A stretch of DNA of 64,000 nt from Anthopleura xanthogrammica (lineage: Eukaryota > Cnidaria > Anthozoa > Actiniaria > Actiniidae). Of the stretch, positions 36,358 to 47,026 are shown piece after piece. Position numbers and translations under genes: made by a program. Position 1 is the stretch's first letter, and each line of letters opens with the position of its first letter. Location: positions 6,622,472 through 6,686,471 of the forward strand of contig OZ025213.1 of assembly GCA_964019055.1 (NCBI GenBank), given 5' to 3'. The notes beneath the pieces are model-generated. The model had not been told where the DNA came from. It did no database searches and worked only from the letters and a program-made list of their open reading frames with translations.

Positions 36358-39300
36358 GGGGGGGGGGTAGTGTTTCACCACAGGTCCAGATTCTCCGCCA
36401 CTGGAAGATCAAGTACGCAAACTTGAGGAAAAGTATATTGAGGTCAATCTATCTAACCATGCTTACCCAGTGCTATGTGGGTAATATTCCTGGAGTCCAA
36501 GTACGATTAGTCCTAGGGAAGCTTTATCGACGAATGCCATGAATGCGTACACAAAACCACTTGATTGCTGTTGAAGTAAATAAAACACGAAAGTATAAAT
36601 AGAGGGAAAAACAGACCAATAAAGACGTCATCCTCTACGTATAAATATTGTTATCCGGGCCAAGGAGAAAGAAAGAAAGAATGGAGGATGAAAATGCAAA
36701 AGGTTTTAGAAGCGTACCTTATCATCTCCAATCAGTTCAGCCACCATAGCTAATGACGTCACAACCATAAACGAATAACCGCAACCCATAATGACTGTGG
36801 GCGCGTAAATGGCGTCTCTTGTTTCCATCGGAGTAAAATAGAACCAGGCCGAAGATATAATGGCTAACACTGACCCAAAACAGAATATGACCTGGAAATA
36901 AAAACGTACAAATAAGTTCCTTGATTAAATCTAAGTCGAATAGACCCCTTGCAGCACTTTGGAATGCAGCTCAATTTGGAGGCAAAACAATAGGTTCCAA
37001 TTCTCAGGAGATTGAAATTCTTTTGTCCTCCAAATTGAGCTGCTCTGAATGAAATGTGTTCGCTTTTATGGAGGCAGAAAAACCAGGAAACCCAGTGAAA
37101 AACCGTCGAACCAAGGGAGAGAACTTATGTGATGCCGAGTCCAGGAATCAAACCCGAGACCCCAAAGGTGAGAGGTGAATGCATAGTCTAGTGCAATGCT
37201 AGTCACCCTTGATTCCCTAAGTAATAAGTATTACTTACTCTAGTAATAAGTGTTACTTACTCTAGTAATAAGTATTACTTACTCTAGTAATAAGTGTTAC
37301 TTACTCTAGTAATAAGTATTACTTACTCTAGTAATAAGTATTACTTACTCTAGTAATAAGTATTACTTACTCTAGTAATAAGTATTACTTACTCTAGTAA
37401 TAAGTATTACTTACTCTAGTAATAAGTATTACTTACTCTAGTAATAAGTATTACTTACTCTAGTAATAAGTGTTACTTACTCTAGTAATAAGTATTACTT
37501 ACTCTAGTAATAAGTATTACTTACTCTAGTAATAAGTATTACTTACTCTAGTAATAAGTATTACTTACTCTAGTAATAAGTATTACTTACTCTAGTAATA
37601 AGTGTTACTTACTCTAGTAATAAGTATTACTTACTCTAGTAATAAGTATTACTTACTCTAGTAATAAGTATTACTTACTCTAGTAATAAGTATACTTACT
37701 CTAGTAATAAGTGTTACTTACTCTAGTAATAAGTATTACTTACTCTAGTAATAAGTGTTACTTACTCTAGTAATAAGTATTACTTACTCTAGTAATAAGT
37801 GTTACTTACTCTAGTAATAAGTATTACTTACTCTAGTAATAAGTATTACTTACTCTGGTAATAAGTATTACTTACTCTACTGAGTAATAAGTATTACTTA
37901 CTCTGTTACTGAATTTCCTGTTCAGCCGTTTGACCATCATGCTAGCGATAATACCACTAATCAAGATGATGAGAGGGAAGTATGCGATGGCTTCCTGCAA
38001 TGAACCAATGATAAACACATTCTTTAGTTTTTTTAAAAGAAAAGAAATTGTACAAAAAAAGCATAGCGTAAGAAACACTTCAGGGGCAACTGGGGGCGGG
38101 GGTGAAGGAAGGAAGGAGGAAGAGAGGGGGAGGGAGATGGAAGGATGGAATGAAGGAAGGAGGGAAGGAAGGAAGGAAGGAAGGAAGGGAGGGAGGAAGG
38201 AAGGAGGACAGGAGGGAGGGAGGCTGAGCAGTTTTTGAAGGCAAAAAAAAGTTCCATTACTTACCTTAGGGTACTGCATGGTCTCAGTGAGGTACATGGG
38301 GAAGTAGGACTGGACTAAATTGGCAACATTTTGTGTCGTAAAGTAAACCACCATCATCTACAAATGGAAAATTGCAATAATAAAGATAGACTATTGATAC
38401 AGCCTTGAATATTAAGCCAAAAGAATCGAATAGTGTTACTGTGGAAGGCAACGCAGAAAGGTATTTATGATAAATATAAATAAAGTTGGGAAAAAAAAAA
38501 CTAAAAAAATGAAGAAAAAAAACAAACAAAAAAAACGAGAATACATTTCAATTTCTTACCACATAGAAATCAGGAGACTTGAACCACTGTTTGATTGTCT
38601 TTGGTGGATTCTTTTTACTATGGTCTATTATTTCTAAGGAGTTGAGCTCTTGTTCTAAAACTTGCTTCTCTGCATCTGCGGTTCTGACAGCCTGCTTTTC
38701 TTGCAAAGCTTTTTTTTCCTCTGAAATGAAAAGTTAACTAACTTCACACCACGTACACAACGATATTCACTCACAAAACCACACATCCCTTTCACATAAT
38801 AGCACAAGTGGGAATAACATTGCAATTATCAGTATTCTGTGCGCGAACTCAGACATTTCAGCGGCTTGCTGTGAAATTGGTTTTTCGCTGCCGTCAATCC
38901 AAACTAATCAGTCGGTACCTTTTATATTTCTGACTGGCGGCAGTAAAACAACACATTCCAACGGGCAACTCGCAACTACCGAGTTTGCAGAATATTGAGA
39001 ATCGCAGTAAAACTACATACCTTTTATTTTCTTAAATCTACCTATTTCATCGACTCCCCAGTGAAATAATACCGCAAAAAAACCACCAGTGATGATAACA
39101 ATAATTGTTTGATACTGAAAAAGAAATAAATGACGTCACTTAAATTTATAATACAAATGACGTCACAGTTGACAATTCTGTGAAGTCACAAGACCAGCTA
39201 TTGCCGACAGCTTTAGATCAGTTTTTCTGTGGGTCTTAGACAGGAAATGATGTCACAGTTTCAAAGCTCCCACTGCGAGAGTCTAAGCGCATTATCTTAA

Positions 39301-42300
39301 TTATCTTACGAATTAACGTGAGTTATCGCCGCAGTTACAGCGCGGCAGCTCCGTGCCGTGTAGTTTTCTCTGCGTGCCGGGGTGTAAAACGTATACCACC
39401 GTGACTTTTAAATGGCTGCCTAAACCGTGAACTGTGATTAGACGATACATTTTTCTTTGCTTTTGATTGTCTCACAGTCTTACAACACTACACACATGCC
39501 GTAACACTGAATTGGCTTCCTATGAGTTACAGTTATGGCAGAACGCGCAGGTACTATTAAACTACGCTATATCCCCCTGGTAGCTTACCGTGAATGGCTT
39601 TTGTACGCTTTCGTCTATCGCTGTCTCACTGTTTTGTCCTAAAAGTATCCACGTTACGACATATACATATACTCCACATCCGAGCTTTAGGGCGGATCTG
39701 AAATCAGACAATAAAAAATACACATCAATATGAGAAACGCATGCTAATACTCTTTGCCCCAATGATTATCCCAGATTTGAAGAACAACAGGAAATCGGGG
39801 GGGGGGGGGGGGGTGGATTGGGAGATGGGGATAATATCTTCTCATTATCATATTAAATATATTAACAGTTCATGGTTCACACTGTTAAATCAGTCTTGGA
39901 AGCGCGCCATATTTTGCAGTCTATGGAGTGTGTTTACTAGAATCCCTTGCCAAGATCTTGAGAATATGGGAGTGTTGGGGGTAGAAAGGGGGCGTTAACC
40001 GCTAGCGATCTCAACTTAAAATTCACAAGAGAACAACCACCAAATATTGAATAAAAGGTGTACTCAAAATCTATGCATTGGATACTAATATTGCATGAGA
40101 AAGCCCTTTCGTGACGAGAGAATGTTTCAGACAAGGTTTTAGACTTTAAAGTCAAGATCTTGAAACTTCATGCATTATCAAACTTCAAGAGGGTCAAAAA
40201 ACATCTACTTAAACGTCCAAGGAGTTAGTTACATTCTTATTTATTGAACTGTTGGGTCATTATTGATACCAGCGGTAGCTATAAAGGTTTTTTCTTTTCC
40301 TTTAAGTCTTTTTCTCAATAAGTTAATCATGTGAGGTAAACCGGAAAAAAGGAATTGAAGCCTACGCTTTCCGGCCTGGTTTTCGCAATACCGTCCGTTT
40401 CCTTGAGCTTCCTTCTGATTTAAGTTCACTTTCAATATTTTTAAAAACACGAACAGAACAGAGAGTGTTTGTTGAGCTCAAAGATGTGAAAAGGCAGAAA
40501 GAAATATTGACCACCGAATAAATGTATCGGGGTATAAATAACATCATTGTCTTGCCCTTGACCTTAGAAGAATGTTCGGCAAGAAGCACCACACATGCCG
40601 TAATTAGATCCTAATAATTCTTATAAAAAGATGTCGTAGCTATCGAAGTTACATTATGTTTGATTCGGTACCAAAAAATATTTCTTTATAAAGCATCCTG
40701 CTGGTTTTGCTTGGGTTCATGAGGGTCGATCGTGCATCCTTGTCTTGCCCAGTGGTGTAGTGAGACCCACAGCTGGATGGCACATTTTTCTAGAAGCTTT
40801 GAAAACGAAAGGAACAACGAACCTTCTTTCATTTGGTTTTCTTGAATATCATTCATTTTCACAATGTTTTGCTTAACTTTGATCCCGATATTAAAAAATA
40901 TATATATCTCACTTTAATTTAACGTTTTGACCCCTTACGCTTCTGGTCTAGCTTGAGTATTACGTACTGCACGAACATATATTGCTTATTCTTCCTGACA
41001 CTGTAGATTTTGTTTGTTTTTAGCTAGGACTGAAAACAGTGACCTAAGAGCAAAGTGTTGTTTGTTTTGTTTTGTTTTTATCTTTTTTTCCTTTTTCCCC
41101 CCCTCTTTTCACTCTCAATAGGTACCAAAGGAAAGTAGACTCCGCTAGCAGGGAAGGAAAAACCGGTAAATCCCCTTTCGAAGACCTTATTGCTCTTTCG
41201 TGATAGTGGCCTTAGTTCATCCTGTTCTAATTGTAGCTTGTTTTCTGTGGTTTCCATATAAGGTGTTGTTTGTCCATATACAGAAAACTTTGTTTTTCTA
41301 ACTGGAAAGACCTAGGGATCCATTTTAGGCATCTGATGCCAGTTGGATATAAATAGTAGCGACGTCACTACGAGAGGCCTTATGTGCTACGAGGCACGGA
41401 GGAGATAGGTAACAGGTAACGTCACTGCGAAGCCAGGCAAATGAACTGAATTCAGATGATTATTAAAATTATTAATTTCAGGGTAGTTAACAGAAATCGT
41501 GCATTTTTATGCAAAAAAAACCCTAACAGAAAATGTATTTTGACAATATGTCTGCGTCCAGGGACCCGAGAGCTTTATTTAATGCTATTGTACTAAATTC
41601 CTTTCTTACGAAAGAACGATCTAGAATCGCATCAAATCCCTGTGGTTTGCAATAAACCCCTTGCATTAATTCAGGCCAAAGCAGCTCAATTTATATGACA
41701 AGACCATTTCAGTTCTCAGGAGAGTAGAATTCTATTGGTTTGTCCTCCAAATTGAGCTGCCTTGGGAATTAATGCAAGGGTTCTATTGAAGGAAAATAAA
41801 TGTAATGAAATTTATACGCAATTTTGGGAAAATAGTTGCAAAGCTTCGTATGCTAAGGTCCCGAGTGGTCTCACAAGAGAAACTAACACGCAGTAAAGAA
41901 CCAAACATTAAGGACAATGAATTATAAAAATACCGAAACCAAGACCAAATATGTAGTTTTTCAATGAAAACAGCGGTATTCCCGTAGGAAACCTAGAACA
42001 TTGACATTTCTTTATACCCCTTGAGGTTCACAATCGTCTCCCGCATGATCGCTTTATTATATGCAAACTTGGTGATAAATACGATGTTTTCAAAGTCGAC
42101 TGTTCTGTTTTATTAGTAAGGCAATGGAAATGTTTTATTTGTTCCTAGCGAAGAGAATATGACCAAAAAAGACTGTGCTTTTGATAATACGCTAAATAAA
42201 CATGGAGATCAGTAAATCAAGACTTTTTCGGGTTTTTTTTTACATGTAAAACTCTGGAAGCTTTACACTGGAATCTGTTCCCAGAGAAGAAAAAGGGAAA

Positions 42301-44574
42301 AATCACCGCCACTTGGCCAAAACTTCGAGATAATTCTTCGTAAAAGTGAAAATAAGATGCATGAACCGATTGTGGTCAGTACATCAACCTTGGGGGACAA
42401 TCTTTACTTAATTGAATTATGAAGTCGTGAATCCGGAGAAACATCACCAACCTACTGCTGATTGAAATAACTATTATTGATGAGACAAGCGAATAATCTT
42501 TCTCATTTAATGGGGTAAATGACAAAATTCCTTGTTATGCGACAATATTAGGAGGCATTAAGAAGATTGTTATTTCAAAATCTAATCACGAATTTAAGGA
42601 GGAAATGCTAATGACGTTTACCAGTGTGCAGGAAAGCATTATGTTTTCTTTTCGTACATCGCATTTTCCTGAAGATCAAAAAGCGCTTGCATTAAAATGT
42701 CATAAAGGCAATTATTTCAGTTTCCTTTAAGTGAAAAAATAAATCACAATAAACTCTTAGTTTTAGAAAGCAATTTGCAGGGTTTTTTCCATCAGTTACA
42801 AACACAAGCTGACTACAGATGCCCAGTAAACGTGATACATCCTTGAACACACATTCAAAGATTCACCTAAACTTCATTAAATATTCAAAAGCATCAAATA
42901 AACACTCAACTATTCAATATTTACTTGTTCGTGTAGTAAATTTAGAAAAGTATGTAATTTGTGGTGAAATGGTACCGACGATTGAAATGGGCTGGAAGTC
43001 TGGACACATACCGGAAATGTAAAAATCCTGTACTAAAATTCTTTTTTGCCGATTAAAGAAACAAAAGATCATTGAGTGTTCATCTTTAAACTTGATCCTA
43101 GCTTTGAACGCGCACAAAAGAAACGGCTTGAAAAACAGAAAGCTCATTTTGTTTTAGCGTTAATTATTATCACCCCATAAAACTCATTTATCATTCCATT
43201 GAGCTCAACATTTTAATTTATACATTTGAAAACAAATAACGCTTTGGCAGAGCTATTCAACACAATTCCTGCGTTTGTTTGTGTTTTTCAAGAATGAGAT
43301 CTGAGTGTTTCGCGTATCATTCGAAAAGCGGGTTTGAATTTCTTGGATGAGATTCGATGGAAGCCCCTAGCGGATTTCCGGTGTCCTAGAGTTGCAAGCT
43401 GAGATTTCGCTCTGCACCCTGACTGATGTCATCAACCGAAACAAGCTTCGTCAGGCAGTAATCCCGCTTCTGAAGGCCATAGTCCACAAAAAGGAGAAAG
43501 CAAAATATTTAAATATTTAAGAACCCTTACTAAGACGCGCTTAGCTAAAGTTGATTCATTTGACATCAACAATTCTAGACAAATTTCTGTTATATGTTTG
43601 TTGAAGCAACAGGTAGGCTGATAACCTTGTCAAAGAATGAACAAACGATACTGAACTATGTATATATATATCTTTAGTTTTGACCTCAGATCTAAAATTG
43701 CAGCAAAAATATATTTTAGAAGTTGTACAATTCATACAAAATACTCCCGCTAGAGACTATTAAAATTACGACCCTTCTAGTATCCTTTTTCTCCTTTTCC
43801 TTGCTACTTATGTAATAAAATATCCTTAAAATTCTCACGTGTTGCGTAAGTGATATTTGAGGCCAAAGATGCTTTAGAAAACAATTTTAATTCTGACTAC
43901 TCTGATAGACAATTTCTATAGCCCCCATTAATGTATTGTATTGTTTTTCCATTGTTAAAAATAACCCCGACAAACATGTTTTCTAAAATGGACAATTGTA
44001 CCTATGGCAGGCTATTCTCCAATGTCAAGGGTAAAGATTCTTACCTGATCGCCCCCAGCTCTAGTGCGTCTTTAGCTCTTCTTGCCACAATAGGCATCAA
44101 AGATAAATGGCTGATTTCGACCATCGGCCAGAAGAAACTAAATAAGGCAGTCAAAACTCCGTAGTATGTCAATAACTTCCATTCCTCTGCGTTTACGCCG
44201 CAATAGGGGCAAGGGGAGTAAAGGAATGGCCAAATTAGTGCAATGCCAGCACTTCCAATCAGATGCCAGATCTTCTTGTTACCGTACCGTTCTTCGATTC
44301 GTTTTGCCATTCTTTTATCGCACGCATATCCTATCAGAGGAGTCGAGAGAGCATCGGCTATTTGAGAAACCACGAATATATACCCCGCATTCACAGGAGA
44401 GAGTTTGATAACTTTCGTGAAGTAGATTAGAAGATAACTGAACCAAGCTTGGATGCACAAGTCGTTGAAGATATGACCAACACCATAAGTAATTTTTTGC
44501 TTGAGCGGCGTTCTGTCTTCCCTAACCAAATCTGGCTTTCTCTCTCCGCGAATTCTCTGTATAAGGGCTTTCAT
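35820..44574 (-). CDS. MFSD12-like: MFSD12-like MFS transporter D, 528 aa
   Basis: Ten exons on the minus strand: 44574-44045, 39697-39589, 39114-39021, 38720-38560, 38357-38265, 37994-37902, 36891-36718, 36567-36467, 36281-36136, 35905-35820 (1587 nt, phases agree). Of the five this keeps the family pattern most fully: GVGHIFNDL, Asp74 and Asp86, KKIWHLIG, FLYSPCPYCG, ISHLSLMP, LGAIR, EAIAYFPL. Twelve membrane helices are expected. The TM6-TM7 loop is short and charged (EEKKALQEKQAV), predicted helical. Exon 3 has two possible in-frame donors, after 39021 and after 39042. The exon 6 donor lies at the edge of a 22-bp satellite. The tail ends HSLRSTDV. By family knowledge it is a candidate lysosomal or vesicular small-solute (cysteine-type) transporter; substrate not shown here. 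Confidence 0.88.
35940..36060. repeat. Purine-rich (GA)-type tract
   Basis: About 120 bp almost purely A and G on the plus strand (gagg, gaaag and ggaa units), in the last intron of transporter D. The transcript strand is pyrimidine-rich. Confidence 0.8.
36327..36367. repeat. (GT)n followed by G-run
   Basis: A short GT repeat runs into about 27 G residues, in the 36282-36466 intron of transporter D. Confidence 0.9.
36941..37047. mobile_element. TAGACCCCTTGCA-family MITE, right end missing
   Basis: Same as 22456-22589 from tagaccccttgcagc through the cctccaaattgagctg block, but the right terminus is lost. It lies in the intron that also holds the 22-bp satellite. Confidence 0.8.
37048..37200 (-). 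repeat. tRNA-like SINE candidate
   Basis: On the minus strand a B-box-like gggtttgattcctgg follows an A-box-like tagcattgcactaga at tRNA-like spacing. The gaggcagaaaaacc words recur near 23450. It may be a tRNA-derived SINE; stems were not confirmed. Confidence 0.35.
37220..37905. repeat. 22-bp satellite containing a splice donor in every unit
   Basis: About 31 units of agtaataagtattacttact plus ct (22 bp), with a few g/a variants and one 21-bp unit. On the minus (transcribed) strand each reads aga then GTAAGT, a good 5' splice site. The genuine donor of the 37902-37994 exon (aacaga then gtaagtaatac) forms the edge of the array, so the unit seems to have arisen from that exon-intron junction. 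Confidence 0.92.
38097..38226. repeat. GGAA-rich purine tract
   Basis: Imperfect ggaa/gggag repeats of about 130 bp in the intron between the TM7 and TM8 exons of transporter D. Open frames through it (Pro/Ser/Phe-rich) are low-complexity artefacts. Confidence 0.85.
39698..44044 (-). other. Intron 1 of transporter D
   Basis: The largest intron in the window (4.35 kb), with GTAAGA donor and TTTCAG acceptor on the minus strand, phase 2. It holds a TAGACCCC-type MITE (41652-41786) and a G-run near 39798. I found no nested gene. Confidence 0.65.
41652..41786. mobile_element. TAGACCCCTTGCA-family MITE, diverged copy
   Basis: Begins ataaaccccttgcattaatt and ends aattaatgcaagggttctat. The interior (cagctcaattt, ttctcaggaga, tcctccaaattgagctg) matches 22456-22589. 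Confidence 0.8.
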
Positions 44575-47026
44575 CTTTCTTAAGCGCTTAGCGAATTCGC
44601 CAAGAAAGTTGTCCGACTCAAATCCTCTTTATATCTTTGTCAAAGTCAAGTTAAAGTGGCCGAACTAACAGTCCGCAAGCCTGTTAAAAGAAAGTTCAAG
44701 TTAATAATTTACTGGCTACTGGGGATCTTAACATGAAATATGATATTTGGTGTCAAACGTGACATTTGGTTGAGTGATATAATTTTTCCAGGACTTTCCC
44801 TAGAAATTTTATTAAAACTTTAGATTATGGAATTATAAACTATGATAGAAACTCTAAAACCCCAGCAAGAGCTCCTAGCGATGGACTTTGAACCGTTTCA
44901 GATGTTCGTTAATTAAAAAAGCCTTTCGATTGTTTATTATTTTCTGAATGGCATTAAAATATTCTAAGATCATGATCATGATTTTCCTAGTCGAGTGAAA
45001 TTCCTTTTTTCTTACCTCAAATTTGATGGAAGAAATCGTTTTCAGCTTTTGCAAACACTGCAGTTCAAAAGCCGTCGAGCTGTGAAGAATAAAGATTTTT
45101 CTTCTCCTTGAGGGTGATATTAAAAAAGTCCTTTGCCACAAGCTTGAAGCTTTTTTATTCCCTTATCGAAGAAAATCCTCAGAAGAAACGATCTTTGAAG
45201 CGACGGAACGTCTTTCCAAAGTCTGATCCAACGTGTTTCGAGGGTATCTCTACCGGAGCAGCAAAGCTTTGGGAAAAACCGTTCAAGATCTGCCTTGCAC
45301 AAAGCTGATGAAATCATATGACAAGCAGCGCTTGTGTTGTTTTGATGAACACAATCAAGTGTCATTTTTTTATTGCTAGGGAGGAGTAGCATAGTACAAA
45401 TTGACCAAAACCAAACTACCTCAAAAATGTCAAAATTGATACAAATTTTGAGCACACAAATTAATCAGTACTTCGAAAATGCTTTTTTTTTAAATTGTAC
45501 CTGCCAAATTAAGGAAAATATGGTTCTTTCGAGGATATAAATAAGCAGGTTCAAAACTACTTATCAGTCTACCCCCGTAAATAATAATTTTGCCAGTGGT
45601 TCGATTCATTATAATTCTGACATCACAAGTCACGCGCTCGGTGCCTTTGTTTGCCTAGTCACGGCAACCAAGTAAAATGGTTCGCTACCTCTCGCTAGGA
45701 AACCCCCAGATCACAGCCAAGTATTTCATCGTCATTTACACATTCGAATACCTTTAATCATCAACAAAATAGCTAGTTTTCCAATTAGAAATACATAATA
45801 TGCTTCAGCTGATTTTTGATCACCGGATATGCACTTATTTTCCTTTTTGAGTCCCCTGACAATATGGTAATTTAAATCGATTCAGGTGAGGTGTTTGAGC
45901 CAATCATGGTTCACCGATTTCACGAGGGCAAGCATCAAAATCACGTGCTACGCCTTTTGTTGACATGTGCTTTTCACGAATGTTCGGTCGGCCCGCTTGT
46001 ACCAAGTATTTAAAAATGTAATTTATCTCTTTGGATTAAATTTTCAAAATTTACTTATCAAAAAATGGCTCAAAAGTTGGAACAAAGAAAGGAAACGTGG
46101 GTATTTTTTCGTGATATTTACTAGAAGCTGAAATGCTTGTCAAGCCAACTGAATCGAATAATTTGCTTTCATAAACATAATCTTGACATTCACGACCAAA
46201 GAAGTCACGTATAAATCAAGCCGATTTTGTTTTCTGTTTTCGTTTTTTCCTTTCCTTTCTTTGTTTTCTTTCCGCTTTTTTACCTCCTCTACGTTCAGTT
46301 TTTATTCAGCCCTGCAGAACCTGGTAAAAAAAAAAAAATTTCTTCTAGATTATGGCCAACCGGAATCGATTAATATGCTTTCATGAACATAATTTTGACA
46401 CTCACGATCAAAGGAGTCACGTATAAATCAAGCTGATTATTTTTCTTTTGCCGTTATTTCTTTTCCTTTCTTTCTTTCAGTTTCTTTCTTTCTTTCCTTT
46501 TTTTTTTTCACTCTCCTCAACCTTCAGTTTTTATTCAGCTTAGCAGAACCCGGAAAGAAAAATATTTTCTCCTGGATTATGAATCAAGCCACTTGTAAGA
46601 GAAACAAATAATTTAATTCGGTATTTTTGAGCTTTTTAACTTATACTTGAAGTCAAATCGTATCCTTAAATTATCTGATAAGAGGCTGTAATGGACTATA
46701 ATGCTTGGTTTTTTTTTTAAGTTTAGGCAGTTATTTATCCTATTTTTGGAGAAAGAATTATTTGAAGAAAAGGAGAGAGAGTAAGAGAGCTAGAGAGAAT
46801 ACCGATAAATAGTTAGAATTTACTAAGCGGATTCCTGTGTAATAATTGTAGCAATGAAGACTGGGGCAGACGCTAAGTGTATTTTAATATTTTCTCTGAT
46901 CTTTGGGTATCTTGAGTTCACTTTGAGTTTCAAAGCAGGGAATAAAACTGAGGTATATTAAAAAAAGTCTAATTATGTTCAATAGCAAAGATGATGATGT
47001 TTTCACGTGTAGTTCAAGAGTAAAGT
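44575..47026. other. Intergenic region between transporters D and E
   Basis: Upstream region of transporter D and 3' flank of transporter E. No coding exon was found. Contains a diverged tandem duplication of about 210 bp (46141-46570). Confidence 0.55.
46141..46570. repeat. Tandem duplication of about 210 bp
   Basis: Both halves carry tttgctttcat- or atgctttcat-aacataat, then ttgacattcacgaccaaag or a close variant, gtcacgtataaatcaagc, a pyrimidine tract and ttcagtttttattcagc, in the same order. Confidence 0.8.

Noticed and set aside
37220..37905. CRISPR-like array
   Set aside because: Units are directly adjacent without unique spacers, and the DNA is animal nuclear; it is a satellite.
37872..38357. 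161-codon minus-strand frame read as one protein
   Set aside because: It runs through an intron; only 38357-38265 and 37994-37902 are exons. The Pro/Ser/Phe-rich middle is the GGAA tract.
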